This document shows positions 57,950 through 64,000 of a DNA stretch of 64,000 nucleotides, piece after piece. The translations under genes and the position numbers were made by a program. The stretch comes from Mugil cephalus (Eukaryota > Chordata > Actinopteri > Mugiliformes > Mugilidae), in contig NC_061784.1 in the NCBI RefSeq assembly GCF_022458985.1, forward strand, positions 24,734,545 through 24,798,544, read 5' to 3'. The notes below the pieces were generated by a model that did not search any database, was not told where the DNA came from, and saw nothing but the letters and a program-made list of their open reading frames with translations. Numbering within the stretch: position 1 is the stretch's first letter; every line of letters starts with the position of its first letter.

Positions 57950-60900
57950 TCATAAGGACGAACTCGTCTCTTCCTGAGAGAGAAACATTATTTACTTTAG
58001 AAAGTTATTTAACTTGATTCAGCTTCAAACATTTAAACCAGTGCTGTCAAAAGATTTAAAGCTTTAATCAGATTAATCTCAGGGTTCATGTGGATTAATT
58101 TCAGTTAATCGTGATTAAATATATAATTCCTGTTTAATCTTTATTGTTGATGATCAAACAGACTCCAGGAAGAAGAGAATATATCTGCACTGAACGAGTT
58201 GATTAAACAACTTTTTGTGTCTTATTTCTTTGTCCACCATGTGTCCACATGAATGTGTCCAGAATTCAAATGTCCCATGGAGAGGACCAACATGCTGTTT
58301 AGCGTCTTCCATCTTTATCACTACTGGATCAGCTGGTGCTAACGCTAACGCTACTTGGACAAACTGAGACACGTTCACAGTCGTTCTGCTGCAGATGCTT
58401 CATTAATCACATGAATCAGATGATGATTAATTAACGTTAACGAGTTAGTTTTGACATCACTAGTTTAAATATTTTCCATTTTAAGACTGTTGGTCTGAAT
58501 CTTACTTCGATCTTTTCTTCTGTCTTCGTTGGTTCTTCAGTTGAATCTAGTTTCTGTTCCTCAGCTGAACTTTTCTCCACAGCTTCCTCCTCCTTCTTCT
58601 CCCCCTTTTCCTCCTTTTCCCCCTTTTCCTCCTCCTTCTTTTCCTCCTTTTCCTTCTTTTCCTCCTCCTTCTTTTCCTCCTTTTCCTTCTTTTCCTCCTT
58701 CTTCTCCTCCACCTTTTCCTCCTCCTCCTTCTTTTCCTCCTTTTCCTTCTTTCCCTCCTTCTTCTCCTCCTCATTCTTTTCCTCCTCCTTCTTCTCCTCC
58801 TCCTTCTTTTCCCCCTCCTTCTTCTCCTCCTCATTCTTTTCCTCCTCCTTCTTCTCCTCCTCCTTCTTTTCCTCCTTTTCCTTCTTTTCCTCCTCCTTCT
58901 TTTCCTCCCTCTGCTCAGATGAAGATGTGTCTCCATCCTTCAGGTCGATGCTGCTCTTTGACTCTTCTTCATGGGTTTTGTTTTCCTCTTCTTTTGTTTT
59001 TGAAGCATCTGTTTCTCCTTCCGTCTTGAAAACGTCTCCCGTCGTCGTGTCTGTCTCGTTGTTCTCATGTGATTCTCCTCCATCGTGGGCGGCGCTGCTC
59101 TCGTCTCCTGCGCTGGACTTCCTGTGGCGGCGTGATGGAGGCCGGCGCCGGATGGAGTGGCGAGCTCTTCCCTGCAGGAGCCAGGAGACAAGATGTGATC
59201 AATAACCGACCGACAAACAGCTCATGGACAGACCGAGTCATTTACATGATTTCTGGAGACCTTAAACGTGTCGGCCCGGGTATTTATAGGTCAGTGAATG
59301 CATCGGGTGAAAAGGACCAGTGACCTTGTTGATGTTGGTCAGGATGGAGCCCTCTGTCACAGCGGGAGTGGCTTCAAAGGAGGCGGGGCCTTCCTCCTCG
59401 GTGGGGCTGGTGGGGGTCGCTGAGGGAGGGGTGGTTACCGGGGCACAGCCTGGGGAGGGAGGGGTGAAGCCTGGAGGCAGCAGCCGGATACCAGGACTCT
59501 TTGGAGACGGACCCGAGGGCGAGAGAGCAAGACTGGACTAGAGAGAGAGAGAGAGAGTCAGGGTGTAGTTCTTCATCCACACCAGCAGAGGGCAGCACAG
59601 TTCACCTGGACTCACCTGGAGCTTCTCAATCAGAGCAGAGTTCCTCTTCACTTTGGACGGCTGAGGAGAGACGACACCTGAAGGGGGCTGACAAACACAC
59701 GATACGTTCACTGACACACAAAACAAACAAACACACGATACGTTCACTGACACACAAAACAACACACGATACGTTCACTGACACACAAAACAAACACACG
59801 ATACGTTCACTGACACACAAAACAAACAAACACACGATACGTTCACTGACACACAAAACAAACACCCGATACGTTCACTGACACACAAAACAAACAAACA
59901 CACGATACGTTCACTGACACACAAAACAAACACCCGATACGTTCACTGACACACAAAACAAACACATGATACGTTCACTGACACACAAAACAAACACACG
60001 ATACGTTCACTGACACACAAAACAAACAAACACACGATACGTTCACTGACACACAAAACAAACAAACACACGATACGTTCACTGACACACAAAACAAACA
60101 CCCGATACGTTCACTGACACACAAAACAAACAAACACCCGATACGTTCACTGACACACAAAACAACACACGATACGTTCACTGACACACAAAACAACACA
60201 CGATACGTTCACTGACACACAAAACAAACAAACACACGATACGTTCACTGACACACAAAACAACACACGATACGTTCACTGACACACAAAACAACACACA
60301 ATACGTTCACTGACACACAAAACAAACACATGATACGTTCACTGACACACAAAACAAACAAACACACAATACGTTCACTGACACATAAAACAAACACACG
60401 ATACGTTCACTGACACACAAAACAAACAAACACACGATACGTTCACTGACACACAAAACAAACAAACACATGATACGTTCACTGACACACAAAACAAACA
60501 AACACACGATACGTTCACTGACACACAAAACAAACACCCGATACGTTCACTGACACACAAAACAAACAAACACCGATACGTTCACTGACAACAACAACAA
60601 ACACCCGATACGTTCACTGACACACAAAACAAACAAACACCCGATACGTTCACTGACACACAAAACAACACACAATATGTTCACTGACACACAAAACAAC
60701 ACACGATACGTTCACTGACACACAAAACAAACAAACGCATGATACGTTCACTGACACACAAAACATTCAATAACACAAAACAAACACATGGAACAGAAAT
60801 ATCACACGCTTTAAACTCTGGACCCAGTACTGATGTAGTTTAGTATCATCATGTAGCTGCTGCTTCTTATTATTTCATTCTGTGTTAATATCTCCTAATT

Positions 60901-61794
60901 TATCTTCTGCCCACTTCCTTTAGTGTAATGACGTTCTAGTTCCTGTTTATAGTCGACTTCCATTTAATCCGTCTGTAGAATATGTTCATAGTATCAGCCA
61001 GTCGCTGTGTAAATATTGTCCGTCTGCTATAAACCAGCCTGTACCACACCTCTTATATTCCACACTCTTCATGCTCTGACTGAACCTCTGGTTGTAATGA
61101 GAGTAAAGTTTAATCTAATCTAATTAGACTAAAATGAGTCAATATTCACATCAGAGAGGATTAAACCAGAGTCCATGAGTCCAGACTCAGGTCCTGGTTT
61201 AGTTTCTATGAATCAGGGATTTGTCTCATGTTTGTGTTGAAGTGTGTGATGACAACAGATCAAAGGAGCTTTGTGAGGAGCTCAGAAAAAGAGTTGTTGT
61301 TGCTCATCAGGCTGGAAAAGGTTCCACAACCATCTGTAAAGAGTCTGGAAGCCACAAATAATCCACAGAGAGTCAGACAGATTGAAGACGACTGTTCTCC
61401 TCCACAGGATGATCCACCAACAAACATCACTCCAGAAGAAAGACACTAAAGTCTCTAACGTGGACTAAAGGAGCCGTTTTTAGCCTCGTTAAGGCTCCAG
61501 GCTACGTCTCCTGGTCTCTCACCTCCTGCTCGTCTTCTTGTGGTTTGGGGAGCTTCAGGGTTTTAGGTGGTCGTCGTCTGACTGGTTTATCCTGGTAAAC
61601 AACAAAACAAACTATTCAACGATTCATTGATGTTCAGACCAGTGTCCTAACAGTGGACCTGCAGGACGTGTCTACTTCCTGGTGTGTGTGGACGTTGGAC
61701 TCACTGCTTCGTTGGTGGCAGGACTCTGTGCAGGAGCTGAGCCTTTGAATCTTCCAGCGAGTTCAGCCACGGAGCGTCGGGCTGGAGCCTCCCC
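57950..61794 (-). CDS. rcsd1: RCSD domain protein, CapZ-interacting protein (CapZIP), N-terminal exon not found
   Basis: Binds the actin-capping protein CapZ and is phosphorylated by stress kinases (family knowledge). Minus-strand exons: 61794-61705, 61591-61523, 59687-59616, 59537-59325, 59171-58506, 57973-57950; 377 residues in phase (human about 416). Matches: RRSVAELAGRFKGSAPA; PVRRRPPKTLKLP; PSKVKRNSALIEKLQ; SPSGPSPKSPGIRLLPPGF; SPTEEEGPASFEATP; GRARHSIRRRPPSRRHRKS. The rest is acidic and low in complexity, with about 115 residues of Lys/Glu repeats (about 58566-58912) encoded by an imperfect CTTCTCCTC-type tandem repeat. The reading ends KIE-EETSSSL-stop. The first exon, with the start codon, must lie upstream of 61794, in the unexplained 61.8-64.0 kb stretch or beyond the window. 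The last-exon join is supported by phase and splice sites only. Teleosts may have two copies; a or b cannot be told. Confidence 0.85.
58028..58471 (-). mobile_element. Decayed hAT-like DNA transposon, copy 2, inverted and internally deleted
   Basis: Its reverse complement aligns with both ends of copy 1: the left ~220 bp, including GAAGCATCTGCAGCAGAACG, and the right end CCTGAGATTAATCTGATTAA. It lies in the rcsd1 intron between exons 59171-58506 and 57973-57950. Confidence 0.72.
58566..58912 (-). repeat. Coding tandem repeat in rcsd1 (Lys/Glu tract)
   Basis: CTTCTTTTCCTCC and CTTCTCCTCC units encode KKEEEKKEKEEKKE-type sequence on the minus strand, within exon 59171-58506. The plus-strand FPPFPPPSF frame is a shadow. 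Confidence 0.88.
59695..60775. repeat. 1.1-kb minisatellite (~28-32-bp unit) in rcsd1
   Basis: About 35 copies of GATACGTTCACTGACACACA plus AAACAAAC(AAAC)ACAC. Length varies by the number of AAAC/ACAC steps. It fills the intron upstream of exon 59687-59616. Confidence 0.95.
61222..61449 (+). pseudogene. Tc1/mariner transposase fragment, broken
   Basis: Shifting between frames, one can read KELCEELRKRVVVAHQAGKG, then TTICKES and SQTD followed by a stop. This resembles the helix-turn-helix part of fish Tc1-like transposases (RIVAAHQAGKGYKTISK). It is about 230 bp and not functional. It lies in an rcsd1 intron. Confidence 0.65.
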
Positions 61795-64000
61795 CTGAAA
61801 AGATAAACACTCAGGTAACAACGCTACACCTGGACCAGACTCAGCAGCTGCAGATACACCACCTGACCACCTGGATGTAACCGAGCTCATAGTCCAGCGC
61901 CTCCTGGTGGATCATTAGTTCAACAGGTTATTAAAGACCAACTGATGCAATGAGGAGCTTCTCATTTCCTCCACATCCCGTGGTGGAGGAGATGTTAGTC
62001 TGGTGGAGAAGATGTTAGTCTGGTGGAGGAGATGTTAGTCTGGTGGAGGAGGAGATGTTAGTCTGGTGGAGGAGATGTTAGTCTGGTGGAGGAGATGTTA
62101 GTCTGGAGGAGGAGGAGATGTTAGTCTGGTGGAGGAGGAGATGTTAGTCTGGTGGAGGAGGAGATGTTAGTCTGGTGGAGGAGATGTTAGTCTGGAGGAG
62201 GAGATGTTAGTCTGGTGGAGGAGGTGATGTTAGTCTGGTGGAGGAGGAGATGTTAGTCTGGTGGAGGAGATGTTAGTCTGGTGGTGGAGGAGATGTTAGT
62301 CTGGAGGAGGAGATGTTAGTCTGGTGGAGGAGAGATGTATCGAGAGATTTAGTCTGGTGGAGAAGGGTCAAATCATTGGCTGCATCAAGCAGAGGAAACA
62401 TCTAGAAACTACTGAAACTGGTTTAAGACCTTTATTCCAGACTGGAAGGACAGTGAAGAACCATGTTCTACCAGGAAGAAATAAATCCTGATTGATGGAG
62501 AAACGTTTGGAGGAAAAGCAGCAGTAGAACTCAGGGCTGTGTTTAATAGTGGAAGGAAGAACATTTCACACCATGGACAATGTGAAGGGAACTCAAGGGA
62601 CTGAACAGAAAACCACTGATCAGGGAGGACAACCAGGAAAAAAGGCTCCAGTCTGACAGGGAGCAGCATCAATACAAGATCTGGGTGAAACATTAATTAA
62701 CATTGTAGAAGCTTCATATTGAATCAATTACACAGAGAATGAAGCTGGAGTCAAAGCTGAAGGAGCTCCACCCACAGACTAGAGAGGAGGAGCTTTATTT
62801 GGCCAGATTGTGTATTTGGTCTAAGTTTGAATCACTTCCTGGTTTAACTGTCAGTCAGCTGGTTGCCTTCCTGCTGCAGGACCATGTTAGGATGAAAACA
62901 CAGCAGCGCTGTCACCAGGGAGGCAGCTGCTAATTAGAGAGGCTACTTGAAAACATGCCACACGTTTGTGAGCTGGTTGATGTCAGAGGAATTCTTCCTG
63001 CTGTAGGTTTAACGTGGACAGAGGAAGGTTCTACTATGAACAACACTTATCAGAATAAACCTCCACAGTTAGAACTTCTACAGCATCCTGCACCACTGAG
63101 ATGTCATTTATGCAACGAGTTCTGCTGCATGCTAATGCTAATGCTACCATATATATACCACATACATAGTTGTGTCACAATTCACTGTCTTCCCACCATT
63201 GGAATGTTTAGCATGTGCTGCTAGCAGCTACTACCGTTACTAATGCTCATGCTAAACCCAGGGCCTGTAGTCCTACAGACTAGAGCTGCTCCAGTGGCTA
63301 AATACTAAGAAAACCCAGCGTTCCCCTCCACGTTGTTCCTAGATGGAGGTAGAGAGGAAAGGTTCCTAAAGAAGGTTCTGCAGTGAGATGTGCTGAGAGC
63401 AGGGAGGAGAACTTTAAGAGGCTTAGAGAGGAGAACATGGTGGAACGAAGAGGAGGAGAGATATTCTCCACCTGGAGCAGGAATCCAGCCCCTGAGCCAT
63501 TTTACCTGGTTAATACCACATGGATGAAGAGCAACAATGGTTTTAAAGTAGATCTGCTATTTATTTCTCTTCAGTCTCATAGATCAGATTCTAGGATTCA
63601 GTCTATGTCCAGTTACACGCCCTGAATCCAGCTGTTGACGTGTAGTTGATCCGTGTCCATTTCAGCTGAAGGCTTCACATAGCTGACATTTTCCACATGA
63701 TTAAACCTCTCACAGACTCTTCACATGTTTGTGAGGACCTTCCATCGACATAATCCACCTCCTGCCCCCAAACCTTCACTCTGCAACGAGTCTGAACAGA
63801 TTCAGTAAAAACCACCCAGACTGGTTCCTTGCACACTGCGCAGTCGGCCTACAAGCTGAAGCCGAGCGGTGAAAACACGACCGTTAAACCACTTCCTCTT
63901 TCAGTGTGTGTGGAATTCATTATGAAACGTGACATCAGGAAAGTGCTGCTGTTAAAAACATCTCGTTTCATATTTAGGAACATTTCACCCCGTCTGAGGA
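61795..64000. other. rcsd1 upstream intron or flank, unexplained
   Basis: Contains a GGTGGAGGAGATGTTAGTCT minisatellite (61980-62345, 20-bp unit) and the repeat at 63333-63445. 62405-62710, with CACACCATGGACAATGTGAA, may be another old transposon, but I could not name it. The rcsd1 first exon was looked for here and not found. Confidence 0.5.
63333..63445. repeat. Second copy of the dispersed repeat of 39.3 kb
   Basis: Same orientation as the copy in ccdc90b; about one difference in the first 60 bp. It ends at AACATGGTGGA in both places. Confidence 0.75.

Noticed and set aside
58529-59029. 166-codon Pro/Phe-rich plus-strand frame
   Set aside because: Shadow of the minus-strand rcsd1 Lys/Glu exon, whose phase and splice sites are supported.
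59695-60775. Regular ~30-bp repeats resembling a CRISPR array
   Set aside because: Repeats are contiguous without unique spacers, in a vertebrate intron; a minisatellite.
62409-62693. 94-codon antisense frame at 62.4 kb as a gene
   Set aside because: No splice context or family motif; it may be part of an old transposon, but not supported enough to name.
1-64000. tRNA, rRNA or microRNA genes
   Set aside because: No cloverleaf, rRNA core or typical precursor was recognised by eye; a covariance-model scan would be needed to exclude small ones.

Overview
This is a vertebrate nuclear segment, almost certainly from a ray-finned (teleost, probably percomorph) fish. The genes are split into many short exons with GT/AG introns, the protein families are vertebrate, a photoreceptor GCAP gene is present, and introns are full of minisatellites, TTAGC-type repeats and decayed hAT/Tc1-type transposons. 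There are no bacterial operons, phage genes or CRISPR arrays. Nearly all long open frames are shadows of exons or of tandem repeats, so genes were assembled exon by exon from splice sites, reading phase and family similarity recalled from memory; no alignment was run.

Layout, left to right: rap1gap2 (+, 5' end outside the window, visible CDS 2621-13672), a Rap GTPase-activating protein; ncbp3 (+, 16497-22953), an mRNA-cap and exon-junction-associated factor; pcf11 (+, 24615-36841), the Pol II CTD-binding cleavage/termination factor; ccdc90b (-, 40858-38248), a mitochondrial coiled-coil membrane protein; alg8 (+, 41825-47490), the ER glucosyltransferase that adds the second glucose to the N-glycan precursor; a guanylate-cyclase-activating protein of the guca1 family (-, 55135-51139); and rcsd1/CapZIP (-, visible CDS 61794-57950, first exon not found). 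pcf11 and ccdc90b converge, ccdc90b and alg8 diverge from a shared region of about 1 kb, and alg8 and the GCAP gene converge.

The genes do not form one pathway. ncbp3 and pcf11 both act on mRNA 3'-end/export biology, but there is no evidence they are co-regulated. From recalled human positions, the block joins genes of 17p13 (RAP1GAP2, NCBP3), 11q14 (PCF11, CCDC90B, ALG8) and 1q (RCSD1).

I found no obviously new biological system. The most notable non-gene signals are: a near-perfect 22-bp GC-rich hairpin just upstream of the GCAP gene; five CCAAT/NF-Y-type boxes at exactly 32-bp spacing inside ccdc90b; tandem copies of functional splice sites in pcf11 (three donors 72 bp apart, three acceptor copies); candidate premature poly(A) sites in pcf11 intron 1; a nearly identical ~230-bp inverted repeat linking alg8 intron 4 to 49.4 kb; a decayed hAT pair in opposite orientation; and a 2.9-kb 11-bp minisatellite that is open in all three antisense frames.
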